A stretch of DNA of 64,000 bases, taken from assembly GCF_014645515.1 (NCBI RefSeq), contig NZ_BMLW01000014.1, positions 62,001 through 126,000 of the forward strand, in the 5' to 3' direction. Within the stretch, counting starts at the first letter, position 1, and each line of letters opens with the position of its first letter. The DNA comes from Oceanobacillus neutriphilus. GTDB lineage: Bacteria > Bacillota > Bacilli > Bacillales > Amphibacillaceae. The position numbers and the translations under genes were made by a program. The notes beneath the pieces were generated by a model. That model did no database searches. It saw nothing but the letters and a program-made list of their open reading frames with translations, and was not told the origin of the DNA. Positions 32,672 through 42,602 of the stretch are shown one piece after another.

Positions 32672-35263
32672 TTATCTCATACTATTTTGATAAGAAGTGT
32701 ACATCCTATCCAAAAGCGCTGTGCTGATTTGTTTCATCTCGTTTCCAGAAAGCTGATGGTCGCTGATCCAGATTTTATGATTTTGAATCAATTTTTCACT
32801 AAAATTACGTGCCCATCTGGCATTGGTTTTCTCTTCTTCTGGAAGTTGACGATAAATGTCACTTACCATGGAACGAAGGTAATCTGAATCTACCTGCCAA
32901 TGCTTTGTAATATTTTTTTCAACAACAGCAGCTATATCGTCCGGATGATAATCAGGGAAAATAATTTTCTCTGGAATCCGGGAGCGCAGCCCCGGGTTCA
33001 TATCCAGGAATTTCTCCATTTCCTTTGTATATCCTGCTAAAATTACTACAAATTTATCCCTGTAATTTTCTAAATAAGTAAGCAATGTTTCCACAGCCTG
33101 CTTTCCAAAGTCATTCTCACTGTTATTAGTCAGTTGATAAGCTTCATCGATAAACAGAACACCGCCCATTGCCTGATTAATAATTCTTTTTGTATTCTTT
33201 TCTGTATGGCCGATATAGGAGCCGACCAAATCAGCACGGTCAACCACCTTTACATTTTTACTCGGAAGAATATCTAAGTAGTAAAATAAAGAAGCAAGTA
33301 TATTTGCTACCGTTGTTTTTCCTGTACCAGGGTTGCCTTCAAAAATCATATGATATGTCGGATTAAAGGACAGCTCTCCTTGATCAGCAAGCATTTTATC
33401 AATTTTCACCTGTTTTACTAAGCGCTGTACATAGTCCTTTATTTCTTCCAGCCCGATTAATTCGTTTAATTGAGATAAAAGCTCTTCTATCTTTTCTTCT
33501 TTATTTTCACCGCTGTTTCCTATTAAAGCATCTATATCCTCCTTTAAAATCGTCTGTGTATCATCGGACCCCGTTTCAATAACACGGTTCGCCATTGTAA
33601 TGACTAATTTCTGATTGAAATTACGGACCCACCTTGCATTGCTTTCGTCAACACTGCGGGCATATTGATTCATTACTACTTCTTTATAATTTTTTTCGTC
33701 CACTATATAATCCTGATCCATTATATCCAGATAGCCAATTTCAGCAATTTCAAAGCCGGAATAATCATCAAAAACAAATTCATTTGGAATACGTGAAGCT
33801 AATCCGCTATTCATCGTCAGGAAATTTTGCATGTCGTCAAAATAGCCGGCAAAGATAATCATGATTTCATCCCGATTATCCTCCATAAATTTTAAAATAG
33901 TTTCTACAGCCTCTGCCCCAAAATCATTATCAGAAGCGCTGTGCAATGTGTAGGCTTCATCAATAAATAAGATGCCGCCACGGGCGCGGTCTAAAACTGC
34001 TTGTGTTTTTGGAGCTGTCTCGCCAATATGGAGACCGACCAGATCCTTCCGTGTAACTTCAACAAAATTATCTGCCGGAATTACTCCTTCCTGATATAAT
34101 ACTTTTCCCAGCAGCCTGGCAACGGTGGTTTTACCCGTTCCGGGGTTTCCCAGAAAAATAGAGTGTAAATTTAGCGGCGCTGCTTTGAGTCCTTTGCTTT
34201 TTCTGGATTGGTTAAACTTAATCGTATTAATAAATTGCTTCATCTGTTTCTTTAATTCCGTTAAACCATACATTTCGTTCAGCTGCTCTAATGCAGGCTT
34301 TTCTTCCTGAGACGACTCATCCTCAGAAATCTGTTCATCTATTTCTTCTTCCAGCTGATTTATTTCTTCGTTATCAGATTCTGTCTCTTCGGCATACTGA
34401 TTCTCTGTATTCGTTTCTTCTTGAAGAACGGTATTTTGACTGGCGCTCTCCTGAACTGCCTGTTCATCTACGTTCTGAACAAATACACGTTCACCGCCGG
34501 CTTCCACGGTTGACTGGTCATTATGATAAATATCAAAAATATTGCTTTCCCCGAGTTCTATTGAATTAATAATTAATAAACCGTTATCTACATTTGCTTC
34601 GATATGGTCTTCATCGCCATTGACTAGCGCTAAATTAGCACGGGAGCCTGAATAAACCGTAAGTACATATTTATCTGGATTTTGACGTGGAAAGTCCAGA
34701 ACTCCGGCAGACTCAGCAATGGATTCATTTTCTAAGTATAGGATTACCTGAATTTGTACATTATTCAAGGATACTTTGGATTGGCTTGCGTAGATGGAAT
34801 CTGCCACAGTCGAGGTGATTTCAAGCTTCGAACTCTCTTGTATGTAGATTCCATATGGAGAATCCTGATTAAAATAGACTTCTGATGCAGAAATATTCAG
34901 ATATGAATTCACACACCAAATAGTAGGATATCGTCCGGTTTCTTCACCGTTTACAATAACATTTTTCAAAAATAAGCTTGAGCTGCCGCTGATATGAAGT
35001 GCATTCATCCCTCGTGGTGCGGAAAGCGTAAGATTTGACAAGTTTAGCTTTGCTTTATTCTGCAATGAAAAAAATCCATTGAGAACCACATCATTTGGCT
35101 GGTTCCCTGCTCCTTTCAGCTCCAATTCATTTATATTAAAGCCTTTCGGAAAATGATACGTTCCTGGTTCAATAAGAAGCGTGTCTCCTTTAGAGGAACT
35201 TTTGATAGCATCCTCAAAGCTTTTCTTTCCGAATCCTTTACCGACCTTCCATATATGTCTCAT
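32672..35263 (-). CDS. Beta-helix protein fused to two AAA+ (CbbX/EccA-type) ATPase domains
   Basis: 863-residue cytoplasmic protein with no close functional match that I recognise. Residues 1-255 look like a right-handed parallel beta-helix with a pectate-lyase-like start (GDTLLIEPGTYHFPKGFNI). An acidic linker follows (260-322). AAA+ domain 1 has Walker A GNPGTGKT 372-379 and Walker B ILFIDEA 431-437. AAA+ domain 2 has Walker A 643-650 and Walker B VLFIDEA 702-708. Both end in a NARWxRNF sensor-2-like motif (542-549 and 814-821). The ATPase type is that of CbbX, SpoVK and type VII secretion EccA. It is 9 nt after a membrane-protein gene, probably its partner. Confidence 0.85.
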   Translation of the reverse strand: MRHIWKVGKGFGKKSFEDAIKSSSKGDTLLIEPGTYHFPKGFNINELELKGAGNQPNDVVLNGFFSLQNKAKLNLSNLTLSAPRGMNALHISGSSSLFLKNVIVNGEETGRYPTIWCVNSYLNISASEVYFNQDSPYGIYIQESSKLEITSTVADSIYASQSKVSLNNVQIQVILYLENESIAESAGVLDFPRQNPDKYVLTVYSGSRANLALVNGDEDHIEANVDNGLLIINSIELGESNIFDIYHNDQSTVEAGGERVFVQNVDEQAVQESASQNTVLQEETNTENQYAEETESDNEEINQLEEEIDEQISEDESSQEEKPALEQLNEMYGLTELKKQMKQFINTIKFNQSRKSKGLKAAPLNLHSIFLGNPGTGKTTVARLLGKVLYQEGVIPADNFVEVTRKDLVGLHIGETAPKTQAVLDRARGGILFIDEAYTLHSASDNDFGAEAVETILKFMEDNRDEIMIIFAGYFDDMQNFLTMNSGLASRIPNEFVFDDYSGFEIAEIGYLDIMDQDYIVDEKNYKEVVMNQYARSVDESNARWVRNFNQKLVITMANRVIETGSDDTQTILKEDIDALIGNSGENKEEKIEELLSQLNELIGLEEIKDYVQRLVKQVKIDKMLADQGELSFNPTYHMIFEGNPGTGKTTVANILASLFYYLDILPSKNVKVVDRADLVGSYIGHTEKNTKRIINQAMGGVLFIDEAYQLTNNSENDFGKQAVETLLTYLENYRDKFVVILAGYTKEMEKFLDMNPGLRSRIPEKIIFPDYHPDDIAAVVEKNITKHWQVDSDYLRSMVSDIYRQLPEEEKTNARWARNFSEKLIQNHKIWISDHQLSGNEMKQISTALLDRMYTSYQNSMR

Positions 35264-35272
35264 TCCTTACAC

Positions 35273-35863
35273 CTACTTTTCTATTTTTCTAGCATTTATT
35301 ACTGCAAATATTATTCCGAGAATTCCCCATAAAAAGGAAGTAGCCCAAATAAAGTAATAGAACATCACTTTCATTGCATACCAGATTACCAAAAATAATA
35401 TTGAGTTTATATTCGGACTCCGCCTATACGTTGGGTAGAGCCAATAATATACACCAGGCATCATATTTCTAAGACGTATTGCTATGCTTCCGATTATGAG
35501 CACTGAAAAAGGAAAGAGTACTGTCATGGCTATATGAGGTATCGTTGGAAAATGAAACTGGAGTATATCCCGATCGCTTATAATTAAATAGATAATCGCT
35601 AAAAGATAAGCACTTACCCAAAATAATTTATTCTGAAGCGAAAAGACCAATTTAATATTAGCCAGTTTTCCCTGCTTATTCTCATCAGCTGCTGTGTGCT
35701 GAGTCCCGAAAGCAGTCTGTTTTTCCAAGATTCCTTCTTCCTTTACCTGGCTGCCAAACACTTTTTCTTTCTTGATGTCCGGGTTGAAGGGTTGCTGATT
35801 CACTTCCGGGTTATCTTCCTCCGGTTCACTGCCTACTCCAAAAAGTTTCTTTTTGTCACTCAC
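35273..35863 (-). CDS. Membrane protein of unknown function, partner of the AAA+ gene
   Basis: 196 residues. The first ~68 are hydrophilic, charged and probably disordered (repeated motifs KKLFGVGSE, EKVFGSQ and KQTAFGTQ look like three copies of a short phenylalanine-glycine element). About four hydrophobic segments follow (near 79-95, 109-130, 153-172 and 174-191). The gene is first in a two-gene operon with the beta-helix/AAA+ protein. A role as the membrane anchor or substrate of that ATPase is inference. Confidence 0.7.
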   Translation of the reverse strand: MSDKKKLFGVGSEPEEDNPEVNQQPFNPDIKKEKVFGSQVKEEGILEKQTAFGTQHTAADENKQGKLANIKLVFSLQNKLFWVSAYLLAIIYLIISDRDILQFHFPTIPHIAMTVLFPFSVLIIGSIAIRLRNMMPGVYYWLYPTYRRSPNINSILFLVIWYAMKVMFYYFIWATSFLWGILGIIFAVINARKIEK

Positions 35864-36102
35864 TATCCTTCACCTGCTTCACTTAAAATTTATATCAAAA
35901 ATTTCAAAGGATTCGATAACAAGGATATATTTATTTCTTTATTATATTTCTCCATATATCTGCTTATGTACATTCCAGTATGCGACACTGCAGCTTCACA
36001 AAATTATATCCTTTTCGACTTTTAAAAACATTCTTTTTATTTCCATATTTGTATGTTATATTAGCATACTTATTTATATAAGTGAACGGAGATACTTTTA
36101 AA

Positions 36103-36145
36103 AAAATGGAGATATTCATCAAATATAGATGAATATCTCCATTTT
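36103..36145 (-). terminator. pyrG terminator
   Basis: An 18-bp perfect stem, AAAATGGAGATATTCATC (36103-36120) with its complement at 36128-36145, lies 12 nt after the pyrG stop and reads into TTTTTTT on the minus strand. Confidence 0.93.
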
Positions 36146-36156
36146 AACTTTATATA

Positions 36157-37767
<1,611 letters not shown>

Positions 37768-38005
37768 TCATCCTTCTTTCTTTATTTTTATGCTGTGTTG
37801 AATAATATATTTGGTCGTTCTTTGGAATGATTGTCCTTCCTTTATCTTTTACATATATAAGTTAAAATAAAGATATTACTTTCTAGCATGAAAGAAGTAA
37901 TTTATTATTTTAGACGCTAAATAAAAATTTAATAATTCAACTTACATAGACAGTAAAAGTTATCATGTCAGGACGGTTTTATTTTTATTTCTCTATCTAA
38001 CAAGA

Positions 38006-38044
38006 AAAGCGTTTCCCCCTCTCATCTCTCAGGGGAAACGCTTT
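38006..38044 (-). terminator. pyrG leader attenuator hairpin
   Basis: A 13-bp perfect stem, AAAGCGTTTCCCC (38006-38018) with GGGGAAACGCTTT (38032-38044), begins about 21 nt after the predicted start site. Read on the minus strand, a T-rich tail (TTTTCTTGTTAG) overlaps the end of the stem. The 5' arm contains a U/C-rich stretch that could pair with a poly-G 5' extension, as in the B. subtilis pyrG mechanism. It may also end read-through from the upstream cobalamin operon. Confidence 0.85.
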
Positions 38045-38061
38045 GTAATTATATTCAAAGA

Positions 38062-38101
38062 GCCCAATAAAGATTCTACTGTTAGTCCATGTAAATGTCA
38101 A
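38062..38101 (-). promoter_or_regulatory. pyrG promoter with GGGC start
   Basis: On the minus strand TTGACA (38096-38101), a 17-nt spacer, TAGAAT (38073-38078), then 7 nt to GGGCTC starting at 38065. The -35 is perfect and the -10 has one mismatch. The GGGC initial sequence is what permits reiterative G addition when CTP is low. Confidence 0.88.
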
Positions 38102-38125
38102 GCTCTGAATTTAATCTGCTGTCTT

Positions 38126-38830
38126 TCAATAATTGGACACCTTTAGCAGGTGAAAAAGCCTTCCTGCAAGCTGTTCTGCTTCCGCTGTGCTCTCCTGTTC
38201 AAAAGCAATAAGAAAGCATGTCGCCGGACCTGCAGATGCTTGTAAATCAAGCTCTGATTGAAGCTCTGCTCCTTTTCCTGTCCATTGCTGAAATGTCCTT
38301 GCAATACCTTTGGAACCTACTGGCGTGATCGAGTTAACTCCCGTTATATCAGCCATTTTTTTTAATAGACCAGCACTTGGAATCTGCCTGTTGTTCTCAA
38401 GAACAGCCTGCCCGGTAAAAGGAGCCCCTATAACAGCAAAGCTCTCTCCGCCTGTCCATTGATAGCTGTTTCTTTTTTCTCTTTTACCAATCAGGGTTAA
38501 GCCAAGTCCGGACTGGAACGTTTGAAAATTACTTTCCGTACTTCCGGTAATAGGCAGTCCGGCAATTCCGGCCGCAGCCAGCTCTTCACGCACCCCCGAT
38601 TCATAGCCCTGCCAGGCTTCTTCATTCGTAAAGTTTTGCATGATAACAGCGACAGGCTCTGCATATTCTGCCAGGCACTCCATTAACACGACACGGCAGG
38701 CAAATTTCCCGACTATCTGATTAGAGGTTTTCACCAGATCGGATTCCTTTTCACCGATAGCCCCGCTGTTATCTGTCGCAATCACCAATTCCTTATCTGC
38801 TTCCAACGGTAAAATGATCGCATTTGTCAT
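38126..38830 (-). CDS. Probable alpha-ribazole kinase (CblS-like), PurM/ThiL-like fold
   Basis: 234-residue protein, last gene of the cobalamin operon, starting 5 nt after the pduO stop. The pattern ELVIATDNSGAIGEKESDLV, then VGKFACRVVLMECLA, then GLPITGSTESNF is like the AIR-synthase/ThiL ATP-binding superfamily. In Listeria and Geobacillus an alpha-ribazole kinase (CblS) provides alpha-ribazole phosphate for CobS. This operon has CobS and CobC but no CobT, so such a kinase would complete the lower-ligand branch. The name is inferred from context and fold pattern. Confidence 0.6.
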   Translation of the reverse strand: MTNAIILPLEADKELVIATDNSGAIGEKESDLVKTSNQIVGKFACRVVLMECLAEYAEPVAVIMQNFTNEEAWQGYESGVREELAAAGIAGLPITGSTESNFQTFQSGLGLTLIGKREKRNSYQWTGGESFAVIGAPFTGQAVLENNRQIPSAGLLKKMADITGVNSITPVGSKGIARTFQQWTGKGAELQSELDLQASAGPATCFLIAFEQESTAEAEQLAGRLFHLLKVSNY

Positions 38831-38835
38831 TTGTT

Positions 38836-39420
38836 TTATTTATTTTTCTTGTGGCTGCCGCGAAATACTCTGGCGCTCCGCTCATATTCTACATCAGCAA
38901 CTTCAAGTCGCGCATTTACAACACGGGCAGCAGCAAAAAAGTAATCAGAAAGACGATTGATATATTTTAATGGAATTGGATTGATTTCTTCGGCTTCGTG
39001 ATAAAGAGTCACCATCTGTCTCTCTGCTCTTCTTGTCACTGTTCTCGCAACATGAAGTGCAGAAGCAGCTTGAGAGCCGCCCGGCAAAATAAATCTCTCG
39101 AGCTCCGGCGCTTCTTCAATTAAACTGTCCATGCGCTCCTCCAGATAGGTAACGATATCCTCCGTCAGTTCATAAGGTCTTTCCTTCTTGGAAACATTTG
39201 AAAGCTCCGTGCCGCAATCGAATAATTCATGCTGGATTTTCACCAGATCCTGGATAATATCCTCGAATACATCCGGATCTAGATAAGCAATTGCCAATCC
39301 GGTAAACGAATTGATTTCATCGATAGAACCATATGCTTCTACCCGCACATCATCCTTTCTTGCTTTCCCGCCAATTAACGCTGTCTGTCCTTTATCTCCG
39401 GTTCTTGTGTAAAGTCTCAT
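38836..39420 (-). CDS. pduO: Cob(I)alamin adenosyltransferase, PduO type
   Basis: Transfers the adenosyl group of ATP to cob(I)alamin or cobinamide to make the coenzyme form. 194 residues, with the N-terminal MRLYTRTGDKGQTALIGG nucleotide-binding loop, the VEAYGSIDEINSFTGLA helix and the catalytic arginine region VARTVTRRAERQMV. It is equivalent to B. subtilis YvqK. In this operon it supplies adenosylated precursors to CobU and coenzyme B12 for the nearby IcmF. Confidence 0.96.
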   Translation of the reverse strand: MRLYTRTGDKGQTALIGGKARKDDVRVEAYGSIDEINSFTGLAIAYLDPDVFEDIIQDLVKIQHELFDCGTELSNVSKKERPYELTEDIVTYLEERMDSLIEEAPELERFILPGGSQAASALHVARTVTRRAERQMVTLYHEAEEINPIPLKYINRLSDYFFAAARVVNARLEVADVEYERSARVFRGSHKKNK

Positions 39421-39864
39421 TTAAATCTCTCCCTTACCTTTTAATGTTTGTGAAATGCCATACCAAACGAGATCAACCCGCTCTGCACGCGCAACTAATC
39501 TTTGATAGAGCCAGCCGGCAATATCACGCTGCAGCCGATTTTCTTTTTCCATTGGTACAATCCCCTTTGAAATATCCGTTCCAATCAATACAAGCCTGTG
39601 GTTTTCCTTGTTTTCTTCCCATTCCATCCATTTTTCTATCATTTTAATATTCTTATCTAAGAGTACATCAGGAGATAATTCCGCATTCATTTCTTTTTTT
39701 ATCCATAATTCCAATCCTTCTAAAATCACAATAGAACGCAAATCTTCATTTGGAATCGGCCACTCCGGGTATTCTGATGCTGACAGCCATGTTATATCTT
39801 CAGGATAATGCTGTTTCACCCACTTCCCCTTACCGTTAAAGGCACCTCCTGTAACGAAATGCAT
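39421..39864 (-). CDS. Second CobU-like protein with degenerate P-loop
   Basis: 147 residues from the ATG at 39864 (MHFVTGGAFNGKGKWVKQH), which follows GGGAGGAGG. It resembles CobU at both ends: a TGG-initial P-loop, and a C-terminal GIVPMEKENRLQRDIAGWLYQRLVARAERVDLVWYGI. The P-loop is GGAFNGKGK, where the family has GKS, and the histidine that is guanylylated in CobU is missing. It overlaps cobC by 49 nt. A normal CobU is encoded at 42042, so this paralogue may be specialised, regulatory or decaying. Confidence 0.75.
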   Translation of the reverse strand: MHFVTGGAFNGKGKWVKQHYPEDITWLSASEYPEWPIPNEDLRSIVILEGLELWIKKEMNAELSPDVLLDKNIKMIEKWMEWEENKENHRLVLIGTDISKGIVPMEKENRLQRDIAGWLYQRLVARAERVDLVWYGISQTLKGKGEI

Positions 39865-40442
39865 TTTCGCGCCTCCTCCCAATCGTCTACTTCCCATGTT
39901 AAGCGGACTCCTGCATCATGTGATACTTTCCAATCAAAAAATGACTTCTTTTCTTCCATTAAGCTTGTTAATAAGTAACGAATGACCCCTCCATGTGCAA
40001 CAAGCAATATATTTTTACTTTGCCGTCTGTATGCCTTCTGCCTTAATTGCTGAAAGCCTGCATCAATTCGCTGCTGCAATTCCAGAAAACTCTCTCCGTC
40101 TTGCGGTGCCTGGCTTTCTGGCGCATCAATCCAGGCACGGTAGCTTGCATTTCTCTTTAAATCTTCATAGGTTTTCATTTCCCACGCACCAAAATTCATT
40201 TCTCTAAAGTCTTTTATTTCTATTCGTTCCAGCTCCGGGCAAAGCAGGTCAGCTGTTTGACGGGCCCGTAATAAATCGCTTGTTATACAAAGATCAAACT
40301 GTTTGCCAAAGTCCTGGGCAGCTCTTAATCTTTCCATTTCTTCCGGTACAAGCGGCACATCTGTCCAGCCAAGATATCTTTTTTCCTGATTCGCCTTTGT
40401 TATACCATGGCGAAGTAATGTAACACTAATAAAGTCAGCCAT
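39816..40442 (-). CDS. cobC: Alpha-ribazole phosphatase-like histidine phosphatase
   Basis: Histidine phosphatase superfamily, 208 residues. The phospho-histidine motif is LLRHGITKANQ and the second catalytic histidine is in VAHGGVIRY. In this operon it most likely removes the 5'-phosphate of alpha-ribazole phosphate or of adenosylcobalamin 5'-phosphate, the last assembly step. It overlaps cobS by 43 nt and the next CobU-like gene by 49 nt. Other phosphoglycerate-mutase-like roles cannot be excluded by sequence alone. Confidence 0.88.
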   Translation of the reverse strand: MADFISVTLLRHGITKANQEKRYLGWTDVPLVPEEMERLRAAQDFGKQFDLCITSDLLRARQTADLLCPELERIEIKDFREMNFGAWEMKTYEDLKRNASYRAWIDAPESQAPQDGESFLELQQRIDAGFQQLRQKAYRRQSKNILLVAHGGVIRYLLTSLMEEKKSFFDWKVSHDAGVRLTWEVDDWEEARKCISLQEVPLTVRGSG

Positions 40443-41206
40443 AGTAATAATTCCATCCCCTCTGAGCTTGCACCTAATGTATCGCCCGTAATTCCATTAA
40501 AATTCTTCGTGATGCTTCCGGCGATAAATAAACCTGCAATCAGAGTCACCGCAATAAACAACAAGAAAGCAAATAACAGGTCTATCTGAAGCCAGGTAAT
40601 AAAGCTGCCGATAATCACGAGGTAAGCAGCATACACCCCGAAGAGGCTGTTGCTTTTCCCTCGTTGAAAAAAGCTCGCCATCCCCTCTGTCCTGGCAGGA
40701 GGAAGTGTTTGCAGAAATACACCAAGCAGCATTTTACCCAGAAACGGAATAAGTATGATAAACAGAAGGATAGCAATATGTGCAATCTGGATTAATTCAT
40801 AAAGGATAATAAATCTTGTAAACAAGAGAACAATTACCGACAGGACACCAAATGCACCTGTTCTCGGGTCCTTCATAATCTCTAATCTCTTTTCAGGATC
40901 TTTATAAGAGAAATAAGCATCACTGGTATCTATCCAGCCGTCCAGATGAATACCGCCTGAGAGAATAATCAGCAACAGCCAAAGAAACAGCGCCATTATT
41001 AAATCTGTAAACGGTGTAAAGCTGTGCAGTATATAGATAAAAGCTGCGTAGATGCTGCCTTGAAGCAGTCCCAATACCGGAAACGTCCGGAGCACATATT
41101 TTAACTGATTTTGATCAAGGGAGAATTGGGATTTTATCGGGATACTTGTAAAAAACTGCAGATTAACAAGAATACCTGTAAAAAATAAGCGGATCTTGTA
41201 CAGCAT
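40400..41206 (-). CDS. cobS: Adenosylcobinamide-GDP ribazoletransferase
   Basis: Membrane enzyme joining adenosylcobinamide-GDP to alpha-ribazole (phosphate) to complete the cobalamin nucleotide loop. 268 residues, mostly hydrophobic, with about six membrane helices. The family signature GGIHLDGWIDTSDAYFSYKD is at about 83-103 and GASSEGMELLLWL is near the C-terminus. It is coupled to the CobQ-like gene by a 1-nt stop-start overlap. Confidence 0.95.
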   Translation of the reverse strand: MLYKIRLFFTGILVNLQFFTSIPIKSQFSLDQNQLKYVLRTFPVLGLLQGSIYAAFIYILHSFTPFTDLIMALFLWLLLIILSGGIHLDGWIDTSDAYFSYKDPEKRLEIMKDPRTGAFGVLSVIVLLFTRFIILYELIQIAHIAILLFIILIPFLGKMLLGVFLQTLPPARTEGMASFFQRGKSNSLFGVYAAYLVIIGSFITWLQIDLLFAFLLFIAVTLIAGLFIAGSITKNFNGITGDTLGASSEGMELLLWLTLLVLHYFAMV

Positions 41207-42051
41207 CAGGATGCTCCTCCCAGGATTTTCATTAGTTTTTCTACATTTATATTTGCCTCCAAATGGTCTGCAAGCCTTTCATAATCCGCTTCTTTACTTG
41301 TTAGATTTGGCTGGAAAGAGGATTCTGTTTCATGGAGACTATCCTCTTCGTCAAGCTGATGCTGAATATAAGGAATGACACCCAGTACAGGAAGATTTGT
41401 ATAGTTTTCCAGCCATTCCACACCATTCGTAAACAGAGATGGGTTACCGGAAAATTTATTAATGATGATTCCTTTTACACGCGAGCGTTCTTTTTCTGTA
41501 AGCAAAGCAAGTGTACCGGCAATACTGGCAAAAACACCGCCTCTTTCAATATCAGCTATTAAAAGAACAGGGACCTCTGCAAGCCTGGCAACTGCCATAT
41601 TTGCCAGATCACGTTCCTTTAAATTCATTTCCACCGGGCTTCCTGCTCCTTCAATAATTACAAAATCACTGCTGTTCTCAGCCTGTGTCAGACCTTTTTT
41701 AATTGCCAGAAGCGCCCTTTGGTAATAAAGATCCTTAAAGCTTGCACCTGTAATCACGCCCTGTGATTCCCCCGCTAAAAATACTTCTGTACGCATCTTT
41801 TTTAAAGGCTTCAGCAGAATCGGGTTCATCCAGGGCTCCGCTTTGCGCCCCGAAGCTTCTGCCTGCTCGTATTGTGAAATGGCAATCTCTCTTCCTGTTT
41901 CGAGTACAACACTATGACTCGACATATTCTGTGCTTTAAAGGGGGAAATTTGAAAACCTTTTCTTGTCAGCATCCGGCAAATTGCTGTTGTGAGAATACT
42001 TTTTCCGACATGAGAAGCTGTTCCCTGCAGCATAACTCCCTTCATTTCCAT
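41206..42051 (-). CDS. CobQ (cobyric acid synthase) domain lacking the glutaminase domain
   Basis: 281 residues, against about 490-510 in full cobyric acid synthase. The ATP-dependent amidoligase domain is well preserved: GTASHVGKS (10-18), SPFKAQNMSSHSVVL, MNPILLKP, IIEGAGSPVEMNL and LIADIERGGVFASIAGTL. After VLGVIPYIQHQLDEEDS the class I glutamine amidotransferase domain is missing. A tail DYERLADHLEANINVEKLMKI, like the normal CobQ C-terminus, follows directly. It overlaps cobU by 10 nt and is in frame with the operon. It may use ammonia or an external glutaminase, or it may be a relic. Confidence 0.85.
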   Translation of the reverse strand: MEMKGVMLQGTASHVGKSILTTAICRMLTRKGFQISPFKAQNMSSHSVVLETGREIAISQYEQAEASGRKAEPWMNPILLKPLKKMRTEVFLAGESQGVITGASFKDLYYQRALLAIKKGLTQAENSSDFVIIEGAGSPVEMNLKERDLANMAVARLAEVPVLLIADIERGGVFASIAGTLALLTEKERSRVKGIIINKFSGNPSLFTNGVEWLENYTNLPVLGVIPYIQHQLDEEDSLHETESSFQPNLTSKEADYERLADHLEANINVEKLMKILGGAS

Positions 42052-42602
42052 CTCCCCTTCTTCATAAGCGGTATCCCGCTCTCTACTAAAATTGCCAGGC
42101 TCGCACGCTCTACTGACTGCTGATGCACATTTCCTAACAATGCCTGATAATTCCGTGTGAGTTCATTCTCATAAGGGATATCCTGCAGCACTTCATTGGA
42201 AACAATAATGACCTCGCCTGCATAATTACAAAGTTCTGTAATATCCTCTCTTATATACTCTAAAACTGTATTTGCGTCATTTAGTTCTTCTTGAAATAGA
42301 TAATTATTCAAAAGCGTAGTTATACAATCTAATAAAATCACATCCTGCCTTGTAAACTGGCGGGCGATATGTGACAGATGAACAGGCTGCTCCCAGGTTC
42401 TCCACACAGACCCGGATTGCTTCCGGTCCTGCTGATGACGTTTAATGCGCTCCTGCATTTCCACGTCTGAGGGAATACCGCACGCAATATAATGAAGATT
42501 GCTATCTGTTTCCCGGGCATGCTTTACAGCTAACTGTTCAGCAAAAGCACTTTTACCACTCCGTACTCCTCCAGTAATAAATATTAATTTCTCTGTTTCC
42601 AT
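42042..42602 (-). CDS. cobU: Adenosylcobinamide kinase / guanylyltransferase
   Basis: Phosphorylates adenosylcobinamide and then attaches GMP to give adenosylcobinamide-GDP, the CobS substrate. 186 residues. The P-loop is FITGGVRSGKSAFAEQLA. VEMQERIKRHQQDR contains the likely guanylylated histidine, IVSNEVLQD is the switch region, and the terminal ESGIPLMKKG is typical. It overlaps both neighbouring genes, as do most genes in the operon. Confidence 0.94.
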   Translation of the reverse strand: METEKLIFITGGVRSGKSAFAEQLAVKHARETDSNLHYIACGIPSDVEMQERIKRHQQDRKQSGSVWRTWEQPVHLSHIARQFTRQDVILLDCITTLLNNYLFQEELNDANTVLEYIREDITELCNYAGEVIIVSNEVLQDIPYENELTRNYQALLGNVHQQSVERASLAILVESGIPLMKKGRWK

